DNA from: a virus
Virus record (IMG/VR): IMGVR_UViG_3300014050_000091
Coordinates: 1-31,667 of that record
Length of the DNA: 31,667 nt
Reading direction: 5' to 3' (one strand)
Below the pieces are notes generated by a model that saw only the letters and a list, made by a program, of their open reading frames with translations, was not told where the DNA came from and ran no database searches. Both the position numbers and the translations under genes were made by a program. This document shows positions 17,311 through 24,992 of the stretch, piece after piece. Numbering within the stretch: the first letter of the stretch is position 1; each line of letters starts with the position of its first letter.

Positions 17311-17511
17311 ATGAGTATGCTTACTGAAGAAGAAAAATTAACATTTTTAGTTGAAAAATTATCTAATCTAAGACTTACTTTGCAACATATGATTGACGCA
17401 GATGAGTCTGTATTAGTTGGTAAAGGCTCTAAAGAGTCTTACATAGAACAGTATCAAAATGAAATATCTGTAGTCGAGCAACTACTAGAGAATTTAGGGT
17501 ACAAACCCTAA
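17311..17511 (+). CDS. Small helical protein, unknown function
   Basis: A 66-residue acidic protein with predicted helices ('TEEEKLTFLVEKLSNLRLTL' and 'YIEQYQNEISVVEQLLENL'). The family is not recognised. Two ATG codons are possible: 17311 and 17317. AGGA at 17306-17309 is seven bases from the second and too close to the first, so the start is more likely 17317 (64 residues). It follows the fibre gene after three bases and may be a small virion or assembly factor, but nothing shows this directly. Confidence 0.6.
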   Translation: MSMLTEEEKLTFLVEKLSNLRLTLQHMIDADESVLVGKGSKESYIEQYQNEISVVEQLLENLGYKP

Positions 17512-17512
17512 A
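17493..17512 (+). other. Perfect 8-bp hairpin over a stop codon
   Basis: TTTAGGGT at 17493-17500 and ACCCTAAA at 17505-17512 pair around ACAA. The hairpin covers the last codons of the preceding small gene. There is no following T run. Confidence 0.5.
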
Positions 17513-17514
17513 CC

Positions 17515-17538
17515 TATGAATAGCAAAGTGCTATCATA
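17515..17538 (+). other. Second hairpin or operator-like inverted repeat
   Basis: TATGAATAGCA at 17515-17525 pairs with TGCTATCATA at 17529-17538 around AAG with one bulged A. It lies two bases after the previous hairpin and about 24 bases before the next start codon. It could be an RNA structure or a protein-binding site. Confidence 0.45.
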
Positions 17539-17561
17539 GATACCCCTACTAAGGAGACAAA

Positions 17562-17789
17562 ATGGCAGAGACATACGAATACCTTGATGTTAAAGATAAA
17601 AACAATATCATTATCAATCATATTCGCAACATTGAATACAATATGTTCAATGTAGAGATTTCAATTATGGCAGCAGAAGCAGGTTCTGCTCCTGACAAGG
17701 CTGAGGCAATTGCTGCAATGCAAGATGAAATTACCGAAGCAAAGGCAAAGATTGCTGAATTGAAGACTCTTATTACTCCTGTGGCATAA
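17562..17789 (+). CDS. Small helical protein, unknown function
   Basis: A 75-residue protein starting at ATG 17562 with a strong AAGGAGA at about 17551-17557. It is helical with an Ala/Glu/Lys-rich second half ('AIAAMQDEITEAKAKIAELK'), suggesting a short coiled coil. Not recognised. It begins a run of three genes leading to the polymerase, so it may belong to the start of the replication transcript or the end of the late one. Confidence 0.6.
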   Translation: MAETYEYLDVKDKNNIIINHIRNIEYNMFNVEISIMAAEAGSAPDKAEAIAAMQDEITEAKAKIAELKTLITPVA

Positions 17790-17802
17790 GGTATAGACCT
17801 CA

Positions 17803-18015
17803 ATGACACAAGAAAATGACAAAAAAGACCTAATCATTGCTGCACTAAAACAACGTATTGGTACTTTAGTATCTAACTATGAAACAGATATTGCAATGAT
17901 TCGTGCTGAGTACACAGAACTACAAAAAACTCTTGAGGTTGTCTCTAACGAGTTAGAGGGAATGCGTATAGCAAACGACCCTAAGAAAATTTACAGAGAG
18001 GGAGAGGATGTTTGA
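17803..18015 (+). CDS. Small coiled-coil protein, unknown function
   Basis: A 70-residue protein starting at ATG 17803 after AAGG at 17789-17792. The middle part ('TELQKTLEVVSNELEGMRI') has heptad spacing. It ends 'REGEDV' and overlaps the next gene by eight bases. The family is not recognised. Confidence 0.6.
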   Translation: MTQENDKKDLIIAALKQRIGTLVSNYETDIAMIRAEYTELQKTLEVVSNELEGMRIANDPKKIYREGEDV

Positions 18016-18478
18016 AGTAAAAGACGGCTCTCGTACTCTGCAATTTAACGGACGCTTACTAGCAGAATCTTCATCTTGGCGTAGAGGCTCTATTCGTTGG
18101 ATTGAGTTTGCCCTATATCGCACAGAGAATGGCTCCTATATTCTTTCAAGAATTGGTGTTTCTCTTGTCTATCACGGTGCTGCTTGTCCTCTTGTGAAGC
18201 GCTATAACCTCACTGAGGAAGACCCTTCTGAACTTGCTAAAGATGCTCTTCCTTGTGAAGAATGTAACCCTGTGAGAACACTACCTGTTATCTTTCCAGA
18301 AAAATACCGTAACTGGGCTCAGGTAAGTGAAGACCCAAGACCTGTACTAGATGCTCTTTACAAATATGACCCTAATGGAGCAAGATACCTAACTAATGTT
18401 GCTCAGCGTTTGCTAGAACGTGCCGCTGACAACGATGAAAGGATAGACTCTATTTATAGAGTTGAAATGATTCCGTAA
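18008..18478 (+). CDS. Conserved-looking hypothetical protein next to DNA polymerase
   Basis: This 156-residue protein starts at ATG 18008, with GGGAGAGG directly upstream inside the previous gene. It has a beta-rich N-terminal half ('LQFNGRLLAESSSWRRGS', 'RWIEFALYRTENGSYILSR') that reads like a small sheet domain, then 'HGAACPLVKRY' and 'CEECNP', where Cys residues could form a metal site, and a helical C-terminus ('YLTNVAQRLLERAADND'). I do not recognise a named family. Position just before the polymerase suggests a role in replication or early takeover, which is inference. Confidence 0.6.
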   Translation: MFEVKDGSRTLQFNGRLLAESSSWRRGSIRWIEFALYRTENGSYILSRIGVSLVYHGAACPLVKRYNLTEEDPSELAKDALPCEECNPVRTLPVIFPEKYRNWAQVSEDPRPVLDALYKYDPNGARYLTNVAQRLLERAADNDERIDSIYRVEMIP

Positions 18479-18502
18479 CGACAAGAGAAGAGAAAACGAC
18501 TA

Positions 18503-20323
18503 ATGACAGAAGGACTGAACGGAATACAAGTAACTCTTGTTGATTCAGTTGAAAAAGCCAACCAATTTATTTCTTGGTTAGGTGAAAGACGTCCTCATAA
18601 TGCAATAGCAGTTGATACGGAAACTGGCGAGCGTCCTGGTATGCCTCGTGACCACGCACTATCTCCTTGGCACGGCGACCTTCGTCTTGTTCAAGTTGGT
18701 GATGGTATGCACGGTTGGTCTATTCCTTGGGAAGAATGGTCTGGCGTTTTTTACGAAGCAATGGATAAGTTTGATGGTCCACTTGTTTGTCACAACATTG
18801 CATTTGAAGCACGATGGTTTGCTGTGAAATCCCGCTGGGATATTCCTTGGCAACGTGCACACGACACAATGATTATGGCTCACCTAATTGACCCTCTAGG
18901 TCCTGGCGGTCTAAAACCTCTATCTGCTCGTTTGATTGATGGTCAAGCAGCATATCTACAAGACAAATTAGATACCGACTTAATAAAAAATGGTTGGACT
19001 TGGGGAACTGTTCCTACAAACTTTGAGCCGTACTGGTCTTATGGTGCGCTAGACACAATCCTCACAATGCGTTTGTGGGAAAAGTTTTATGAGAAGTGCG
19101 GACCAGGACAGCCATATCACAAAGCCTATGAACTAGAGATGGCTGCTAGAAAAATTGTTACTCGTATGGAAATTAATGGCGCTCGCGTTGACCTTGATTA
19201 CTCAAAGAGAAAATATGAAGAACTACTTGCCTATACAGAGCAAGTAAAAGAATGGGCTGCTAAGACCTACTCAGGTACAAGTATTACCAGCAATATTCAA
19301 CTTGTGCGCCTCTTTGAAAAACTTGGTGCAGAAATCACTGAGACAACGCCTTCTGGACAAAAGTCTGCAAGCAAAGACCAACTAAAACTTCTTACGATTC
19401 ACGGCTCAGATGAAGTAAAGAATCTTGCTGAAACTGTGTTGAAGCAGCGTAAGGCAGATAAGTTAGCCAACACATACTTCCTAAACTTCTTAGATAAAAA
19501 TGTTCACGGAATTCTTCACCCATCTGTAAAGACTCTTGGTGCTCGCACATCTCGTATGTCCATCACTGACCCAGCGCTACAGACTCTTCCAAAGGGAGAT
19601 GACACTGTACGCCGTGCATTTATTCCTAGAGATAAAGAAAATGTAATTATTACTTCGGACCTAGACCAAGTTGAGTTTCGTATGTTTGCTTCTCTATCAA
19701 AAGATGAAAACCTCATCACGCTATTCAATCGTGCTGATGCAACTGGCTCCGACCCCTTCACTGAAATTGGTCGTGAGGTTTATCAAGAACCTGATATGCA
19801 AAAATCTGATAAGCGCAGAACTCTTATCAAGGGAATGGTCTACGGACGACTCTATGGTGCAGGTGTTGCTAAGCAAGCGCTTACAGCAGGTGTAGAAGAG
19901 TCTCAGATGAAGGCTGTCTCAGATGCATTTGATACACGCTATCCAGGAATGATTAAGTTCCAAAAAGAAATTGAAAATATTGGTGCTCGTCGTGAACGCG
20001 ATGAGGGTCAGGGCTACATTTACACTTGGACTGGAAGAAAAATTCCTTGCGATGAAAATCGTGTCTACACGCTCATCAACTATCTAATTCAAGGTGGCGC
20101 TGCCGAGGTCTTTAAGAGTAACCTTGTAAAACTTGACCAAGCGGATTTGACCGAACACCTCATTGTTCCTGTACACGATGAAATTGTTTTGGAAGCACCT
20201 CGTGACCAAGCAGAAGAGATAAAGCAGATAGTTCGTCAATGTATGACAACTACTGAAGGCTGGGATGTTCCGTTGACAGCAGATGTTGATGGTCCACTAG
20301 AGACTTGGGGGGATAAGTACTGA
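18503..20323 (+). CDS. polA: DNA polymerase I (family A) with 3'-5' exonuclease domain
   Basis: This 606-residue protein makes phage DNA from dNTPs. The exonuclease domain (about 1-200) shows VDTET with D38 and E40, HNIAFE (N98; E102 where Asp is usual), and YGALD (Y180, D184). The polymerase domain shows motif A 'SDLDQVEFR' with D386, motif B 'KRRTLIKGMVYGRLYG' with Y447 at the position equal to E. coli F762, and motif C 'VHDEIVLE' with D559. There is no 5'-3' exonuclease domain, as usual for phages. The start at ATG 18503 follows a purine-rich AGAGAAGAG. It overlaps the resolvase gene start. Confidence 0.96.
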   Translation: MTEGLNGIQVTLVDSVEKANQFISWLGERRPHNAIAVDTETGERPGMPRDHALSPWHGDLRLVQVGDGMHGWSIPWEEWSGVFYEAMDKFDGPLVCHNIAFEARWFAVKSRWDIPWQRAHDTMIMAHLIDPLGPGGLKPLSARLIDGQAAYLQDKLDTDLIKNGWTWGTVPTNFEPYWSYGALDTILTMRLWEKFYEKCGPGQPYHKAYELEMAARKIVTRMEINGARVDLDYSKRKYEELLAYTEQVKEWAAKTYSGTSITSNIQLVRLFEKLGAEITETTPSGQKSASKDQLKLLTIHGSDEVKNLAETVLKQRKADKLANTYFLNFLDKNVHGILHPSVKTLGARTSRMSITDPALQTLPKGDDTVRRAFIPRDKENVIITSDLDQVEFRMFASLSKDENLITLFNRADATGSDPFTEIGREVYQEPDMQKSDKRRTLIKGMVYGRLYGAGVAKQALTAGVEESQMKAVSDAFDTRYPGMIKFQKEIENIGARRERDEGQGYIYTWTGRKIPCDENRVYTLINYLIQGGAAEVFKSNLVKLDQADLTEHLIVPVHDEIVLEAPRDQAEEIKQIVRQCMTTTEGWDVPLTADVDGPLETWGDKY

Positions 20324-20796
20324 TGACTGAAAGATACATTCTCTCTGTTGACCCAGGTAAGGCAACTGGAATTGCTTTGCTTTATTGGTCTGGAAACGAT
20401 GCTGACCTGCCTGTTGTTGAGTTTTCTGTTGAGGCTCAGGCAGATGAATTTGCTACATATATTTCTAACTACTTAAAAGAGTGGGAAAAGAAGCCATACT
20501 TTGCAGTTGTCTGTGAGCGATTTGTTATTACTGCTCAGACTGTGAAGAACTCTCAAGCGCCATACAGCCTTGAGCAGATTGGGGTTCTAAAGCACCTATG
20601 TAGGACTTTTGAATATACCCCTGACAATATATTTTTTCAAGCCCCAGTAGACGCAAAAAATTTGTTTCCCAACGAGGCTCTGAAGAAAATCGGGACTTGG
20701 CATAAGGGCGGAGAGGGTCACGCAAACGACGCCATCCGACACGCTCTATTAAAACTAACAAAAGGTGGTTGGAAGCCAAAAGTTCTGCTAGACTAA
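20323..20796 (+). CDS. RuvC-like Holliday junction resolvase
   Basis: This 157-residue RNase H-fold nuclease cuts branched DNA such as Holliday junctions before packaging and during recombination. The visible acidic residues are D10 ('SVDPGKATGIAL'), E65 ('VCERFVI'), and D136 in 'HANDAIRHALLKL', with H133 nearby. The ATG at 20323 overlaps the polymerase stop (TGATG), so the two are coupled. Length matches phage RuvC-like proteins. A hairpin follows its stop codon. Confidence 0.85.
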   Translation: MTERYILSVDPGKATGIALLYWSGNDADLPVVEFSVEAQADEFATYISNYLKEWEKKPYFAVVCERFVITAQTVKNSQAPYSLEQIGVLKHLCRTFEYTPDNIFFQAPVDAKNLFPNEALKKIGTWHKGGEGHANDAIRHALLKLTKGGWKPKVLLD

Positions 20797-20845
20797 ACTT
20801 ACTATCACCAAAAAATAAAAAACTATTATTTTTACGATAGTAAGT
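20797..20845 (+). other. Long two-part stem-loop after the resolvase gene
   Basis: ACTTACTATC at 20797-20806 pairs perfectly with GATAGTAAGT at 20836-20845. Inside, AAAAATAA at 20811-20818 pairs with TTATTTTT at 20826-20833. It begins directly after the resolvase stop codon. The inner arm is A/T only and no T run follows, so it is not a standard terminator; RNA processing, stability or an operator are alternatives. Confidence 0.6.
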
Positions 20846-20846
20846 A

Positions 20847-20852
20847 TATAAT
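20847..20852 (+). promoter_or_regulatory. Possible -10 box upstream of the helicase gene
   Basis: A perfect TATAAT, 15 bases before the GTG start and just behind the inverted repeat. No convincing -35 is seen, and a start site seven bases downstream would lie inside the AAGGAG at 20857-20862, leaving almost no leader. The AAGGAG is a good ribosome site for GTG 20868. Promoter status is tentative. Confidence 0.35.
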
Positions 20853-20867
20853 GACGAAGGAGATTAG

Positions 20868-22670
20868 GTGTCCGTATTTGTTGATTTGGACGAGGCTAAA
20901 CAGCATATAGTCATAACTGCTGAGTGGCGCTACAAAGAACTCTGTAAGAGCCTCCCAGGGGCTTCCTGGAGCGTTTCTGAGGCTATTTGGCGTGTGCCAT
21001 TGAGTTGGACAACCTGTCTTGCATTGCGCTCAACATTCAAAGACGAACTACAAATTGGACCAGAATTGACTGCTTGGGCAGCCAACCATGTAGAAACAAA
21101 AATCAATCCATCTCTTGCTCTACGAGAGTTGGAGACCCTAGATGGCGATGAGGATTTGTTCCCGCATCAGAGGGCTGGAGTTGCTTTCCTAGCAACAGCA
21201 CGCCGTGCTTTGCTTGCTGATGAGCCAGGACTTGGTAAAACTGCTCAGGCAATCCGTGCCATCAAGGCTCTTCACGATAAGGGCGAAGATGTATTCCCTG
21301 TATTGATTGTTTGCCCTAATACCCTCAAGAAAAACTGGGCAAGAGAGTTCCAGAAGTGGTGGCCAGGAGCCGTACAGACACAGGTAATCAAAGGTTCTGC
21401 TGCACAACGCAAGGCTCAGTTTGAAGAGCCAGCACAAGTATTTATTATCAACTGGGAATCACTACGCTCTCACTCGCGTTTGTCGCCATATGGCTCTGTC
21501 GCACTGACACGATGCCGTGCTTGCGGTGGACAAGATGAAAAAATTACAGAGAACCGTTGCGAAGTACATCTTCGTGAACTCAACCATATTGATTTCAAGG
21601 CTGTAATTGCTGATGAAATTCACCGCTCTAAAGACCCTAAGAGTAAGCAGAGCCGTGCTCTTATGTCTGCTACTGGTGATGCTGATATTCGTTTTGCTCT
21701 TACTGGAACACCTATTGCAAACAATGTTCTTGACCTGTGGTCAATCCTGCATTGGATTTCTCCTAAAGATTGGCCAGCAAAAACTAAGTGGATTGAGCGA
21801 ATGGTTGACACAATGCTCAACGCTTTTGGTGGAATGATGGTTCTTGGTATCAAACCTCAGATGCAGGACGAGTTCTACAAAACTGTAAACCCATCAATGC
21901 GCCGTATGCTCAAGAAGGTTGTACTTCCTTGGCTACCTCCAGTAATGAATGAGCGTCGTGATGTTGAGATGTCAACAAAGCAGAAGAAGGCTTACGACCA
22001 GATGCGTGATTTGATGATTACAGAACTAGAAGGTGGAGACATACTTACCGCATCTAGCGTCTTGACTCAGACTATCCGTCTTATCCAATTTGCAAATGCC
22101 TATGCAACTTTAGAAGTTGATGAACTTACAGGTGAGATGCGAACTGTTCTATCTGGACCTTCTTGCAAAGTTGATGCTTTGATGGAGGATATTGAGAATG
22201 GTGACTTTGGTGATGACTCTGTTGCTGTCTCGGCTGTCTCCAAACAACTTATCAATCTGCTCAGCGCAGAGATGACCAAGAAGAAAATACCTCACGGGCT
22301 AATCACTGGCGACCAAGATGAAGATGAGCGTCAGAAAGCAATTGATGATTTTCAAGCAGGAACTATCAAATGGATTCTTTTTACGGCTCAGGCAGGTGGT
22401 GTAGGAATTACCTTGACTAAGGCAAGACGCCTAGTTATGCTTCAGAGGCCGTGGTCATTAGTTGACCACCGACAAGTCTTGGACCGAGTTCACCGCATTG
22501 GTAGCGAAATTCACGACTCTATCGTGATTACAGATTATGTTACAGAAGGAACAATTGAAGAAAGAGTTATCCAAGTTTTAGAAACTAAATCAGATAACTT
22601 TGAAGAAATTGTTCGTGATAAAGAACAACTACTGAAGTTGCTCTCAGACGACAAAGCGGGGAAACTATGA
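20868..22670 (+). CDS. SNF2-type superfamily 2 helicase with inserted zinc-finger-like motif
   Basis: This 600-residue ATP-dependent DNA translocase/helicase starts at GTG 20868 (AAGGAG upstream). It has a short N-terminal domain, motif I 'DEPGLGKT' (K124), motif II 'DEIH' (D249-H252), motif III 'LTGTP' (278-282), and motif VI 'QVLDRVHRIGS' (Q536, R540, R543). Between motifs I and II lies C216-x2-C219-x11-C231-x2-H234, a possible zinc finger not in standard SNF2 cores. SNF2-like helicases in phage replication cassettes are thought to help fork movement or recombination. It overlaps the nuclease gene by four bases (ATGA). Confidence 0.9.
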   Translation: MSVFVDLDEAKQHIVITAEWRYKELCKSLPGASWSVSEAIWRVPLSWTTCLALRSTFKDELQIGPELTAWAANHVETKINPSLALRELETLDGDEDLFPHQRAGVAFLATARRALLADEPGLGKTAQAIRAIKALHDKGEDVFPVLIVCPNTLKKNWAREFQKWWPGAVQTQVIKGSAAQRKAQFEEPAQVFIINWESLRSHSRLSPYGSVALTRCRACGGQDEKITENRCEVHLRELNHIDFKAVIADEIHRSKDPKSKQSRALMSATGDADIRFALTGTPIANNVLDLWSILHWISPKDWPAKTKWIERMVDTMLNAFGGMMVLGIKPQMQDEFYKTVNPSMRRMLKKVVLPWLPPVMNERRDVEMSTKQKKAYDQMRDLMITELEGGDILTASSVLTQTIRLIQFANAYATLEVDELTGEMRTVLSGPSCKVDALMEDIENGDFGDDSVAVSAVSKQLINLLSAEMTKKKIPHGLITGDQDEDERQKAIDDFQAGTIKWILFTAQAGGVGITLTKARRLVMLQRPWSLVDHRQVLDRVHRIGSEIHDSIVITDYVTEGTIEERVIQVLETKSDNFEEIVRDKEQLLKLLSDDKAGKL

Positions 22671-23596
22671 GTGAAATCGTAAGAATATCCAACTCTGAAA
22701 TTCAGACATTCAAAGATTGTCGTCGCCGTTGGTGGCTGACTTATTATCGCCGTCTACAACCAAAAACAAAGACTGCTACAGGTGCGCTTGCTCTTGGTAG
22801 CCGTATTCACCAAGCCCTAGATGACCACTATGCAAAGGGCATTCCTCTTCTAGATGCACACGCAACGCTTGTTGAGACAGAGAAACAACTTCTTCTTGCA
22901 GACTTTAGAGATGTATCCGAGTTAGAGACAGAAGCAGAACTTGGGCGAATAATGCTTGAGGGATACGAACAATGGGTTGAAGAAAACGGTATTGATGCAG
23001 AACTAGAGATGATTTCTACTGAAGAACAAATCTCAATGCCAATGTTTGGTGGAGATGTAGAACTTCAAGGAAAACTTGATATGCGTGTACGCCGTAAAGC
23101 AGATGGAGTTCGTCTTTTCCGTGACTTCAAAACTGTCGGTGGCTCTTTAGCAGAGTTTGCAAATATGGCGCATATGAACGAGCAAGTTCTTACATATATG
23201 TTGTTAGAGTCTCAAAAGCGCGATGAGAGCGAACGCTCTGATGGCGGTATCTTCACAATGCTAAAGAAGGTGCGTCGCACTGCTGCTGCAAAGCCACCGT
23301 TCTACGACCAAATTGAAATTAGACATAATGTATTTGCACTTCGTTCTTTCTGGGACAGGATTCACGGAGTAGTTGCAGATATGATGCGTGTTCGCACAGG
23401 GTTAGATGCTGGAGAAAAGCATCAATTCCTTGCCTACCCAAAGCCAAGTAGAGACTGCAAATGGAAGTGCCAATTTTTCGCTGTATGCCCACTGCTCGAT
23501 GACGGAAGCGCCGCAGAGCAAGCAATCAGCGAAATGTATGAGGAAGCAGACCCTTATGCATATTACGGAACAAACGAAGCAAAAGGAAGCGAGTGA
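22667..23596 (+). CDS. Cas4/RecB-like PD-(D/E)XK nuclease with Fe-S cluster motif
   Basis: This 309-residue nuclease has C18 ('FKDCRRRWW'), H48 in 'GSRIHQALDD', D138 in 'GKLDMRV', D153-x-K155 in 'RDFKT', and Q173/Y177 in 'EQVLTY', the core order of the RecB/Cas4 family. At the C-terminus C264-x3-C268-x5-C274 with C18 would hold a 4Fe-4S cluster; the usual spacing is C-x2-C-x5-C, so the first gap is one residue longer. It probably resects DNA ends for phage recombination. No Cas1 or CRISPR array is near, so a CRISPR role is not implied. Confidence 0.88.
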   Translation: MSEIVRISNSEIQTFKDCRRRWWLTYYRRLQPKTKTATGALALGSRIHQALDDHYAKGIPLLDAHATLVETEKQLLLADFRDVSELETEAELGRIMLEGYEQWVEENGIDAELEMISTEEQISMPMFGGDVELQGKLDMRVRRKADGVRLFRDFKTVGGSLAEFANMAHMNEQVLTYMLLESQKRDESERSDGGIFTMLKKVRRTAAAKPPFYDQIEIRHNVFALRSFWDRIHGVVADMMRVRTGLDAGEKHQFLAYPKPSRDCKWKCQFFAVCPLLDDGSAAEQAISEMYEEADPYAYYGTNEAKGSE

Positions 23597-23599
23597 CGT

Positions 23600-24382
23600 A
23601 TGAGTGAAATCCAACGTTCTCTTACAGTTATGGTTTACGGAGAATCAAAGGTTGGTAAATCAACTTTTGCTGTAACCGCACCATATCCACGCCTAATGCT
23701 TGACGTCGAGGGTGGACACCGATTCCTTCCTATTGTCGTCAAGTACTGGGACCCACTGCGAGAGGAACCACCTGTAGCAGATGGAACATGGGATACCTGT
23801 GTTGTCACAGTTCGTGACTACGACACAGTTATCAAAACATATCAATGGCTACAACTAGGACGCCATCAGTTCAAGAGTTTGATTATTGACTCAATCTCAG
23901 AACTACAAGTTAAATGTATGGACAGCATTGCTGGTACAGAGCAAATGAAGATGCAGCAGTGGGGCGAACTTCTTCGTCACATGGGTGGTCTACTTCGTGA
24001 CCTTCGTGACCTCACAATGCACGCTACTAATCCACTTGAGGCAGTTGTTCTGACAGCAATGTCACGAACAAGTCAAGATGGACGTCACCGCCCTTATTTG
24101 CAAGGACAACTTGCAATTCAGGCTCCATATTTCTACGACATTCTCGGTGCAATCACCGTAGAACAAATTGCTAATCCTGACCCACTGCAACCTCCATACA
24201 AAGTACGACGTATGTATGTTGAACGTACAGCAGAGTACGAGGCTGGAGAGCGTGTTCAGGGACGTCTTGGTTCCATTGTGGAACAAGACAAACTATCAAT
24301 CGAAGTTATGCTTGACACCATTTTTGGTCCTAAGCAAACAACAAACAACACAACAACACAGAAAGAAGGTACAGCCAAGTGA
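23600..24382 (+). CDS. Sak4-like RecA-fold ATPase
   Basis: This 260-residue protein has Walker A 'GESKVGKST' (G14-T22, K20) and a Walker B 'SLIIDS' ending in D97. Phage Sak4-type proteins are small RecA-fold annealing/recombination ATPases that work with an SSB-like partner; one follows here. 'QWGELLRHMGGLLRDLRDL' fits the helix seen after Walker B. The C-terminus is Thr/Asn-rich and low complexity. It starts three bases after the nuclease stop and overlaps the next gene by four bases (GTGA). It could also be annotated as a generic AAA ATPase. Confidence 0.85.
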   Translation: MSEIQRSLTVMVYGESKVGKSTFAVTAPYPRLMLDVEGGHRFLPIVVKYWDPLREEPPVADGTWDTCVVTVRDYDTVIKTYQWLQLGRHQFKSLIIDSISELQVKCMDSIAGTEQMKMQQWGELLRHMGGLLRDLRDLTMHATNPLEAVVLTAMSRTSQDGRHRPYLQGQLAIQAPYFYDILGAITVEQIANPDPLQPPYKVRRMYVERTAEYEAGERVQGRLGSIVEQDKLSIEVMLDTIFGPKQTTNNTTTQKEGTAK

Positions 24383-24915
24383 GTACACTCAACTGGGGCG
24401 ACTTAATCAAAGAAGCAGGCGAAGCAGGAAGTTACGACCCGCTTCCAGACGGTGACTATGAACTTGTTGTCTTAGAGGCAACAGCAAAGGTCACACAGAG
24501 CGGAAAGACTATGTTTTCCGTTAAGGCACAGGTAGAAGGTGGAGCACACAATAAGCGTCTTGTGTGGGACAACCTTGTAGTAACTCCTGACAACGCAACA
24601 GCACTTGGTATCTTCTTCAAGAAGATGGCAGCACTCGGTATTCCTCGTGAGTGGTTTGCTACAAGCCCAACAAATGCACAGATTGAGCAGACTCTTAAGG
24701 GTCGCAAGTTCCGTGGACAAGTTGGTTCTCGTACTTGGAATGGTTCGAAGAAGAACGAAATTAAGAACTATTACCCAAGCGCAACAGCAACACCAACTGC
24801 ATCAGCACCACAGGCTGCTGCACCTGCTCCAGCACCTGCTCCAGCACCAGCACCAGTTGCTGCTGCACCAGCACCTGCTCCAGCACCAAGCGCAGCACCA
24901 GCAGCACCGTTCTAA
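24379..24915 (+). CDS. SSB-like (DUF669-type) protein with Pro/Ala tail
   Basis: This 178-residue protein starts at GTG 24379, overlapping the previous stop. Residues 1-125 ('LPDGDYELVVLEATAKVTQS', 'MFSVKAQVEGGAHNKRLVWD') look like an OB-fold single-strand binding domain of the DUF669 kind seen next to phage Sak4 and Erf-like proteins. Residues about 136-177 are Ala/Pro repeats with no acidic stretch, yet the last two residues are Pro-Phe, as in the SSB tip. It should coat single-stranded DNA and help the Sak4-like ATPase. A strong terminator follows. Confidence 0.75.
   Translation: MSTLNWGDLIKEAGEAGSYDPLPDGDYELVVLEATAKVTQSGKTMFSVKAQVEGGAHNKRLVWDNLVVTPDNATALGIFFKKMAALGIPREWFATSPTNAQIEQTLKGRKFRGQVGSRTWNGSKKNEIKNYYPSATATPTASAPQAAAPAPAPAPAPAPVAAAPAPAPAPSAAPAAPF
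24805..24912 (+). repeat. Low-complexity Pro/Ala codon repeat
   Basis: A run of GCA/GCT and CCA/CCT codons with a six-base period forms the flexible C-terminal linker of the SSB-like protein. The repeats are imperfect and could vary in number between relatives. Confidence 0.8.
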
Positions 24916-24926
24916 AAAATGTTGTT

Positions 24927-24970
24927 TGCTAGATGCCACCCAACGGTTTTCGTTGGGTGGTTTTCTAGCA
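24927..24970 (+). terminator. Strong two-tier intrinsic terminator
   Basis: CCACCCAACG at 24936-24945 and CGTTGGGTGG at 24951-24960 form a perfect 10-bp stem with a GTTTT loop, followed by TTTTC. An outer TGCTAGA at 24927-24933 also pairs with TCTAGCA at 24964-24970. It ends the replication/recombination operon. Confidence 0.88.
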
Positions 24971-24992
24971 CAATGCGGGGGGAAGTTTAGAT

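Noticed and set aside
17102-17314. A short frame overlapping the end of the large fibre gene
   Set aside because: It is a shifted reading of the Ser/Thr/Gln-rich fibre sequence with no own ribosome site.
22667-23596. Cas4-like protein as a sign of a CRISPR system
   Set aside because: No repeat array, Cas1 or Cas2 is present; the same nuclease family is common in phage recombination cassettes.
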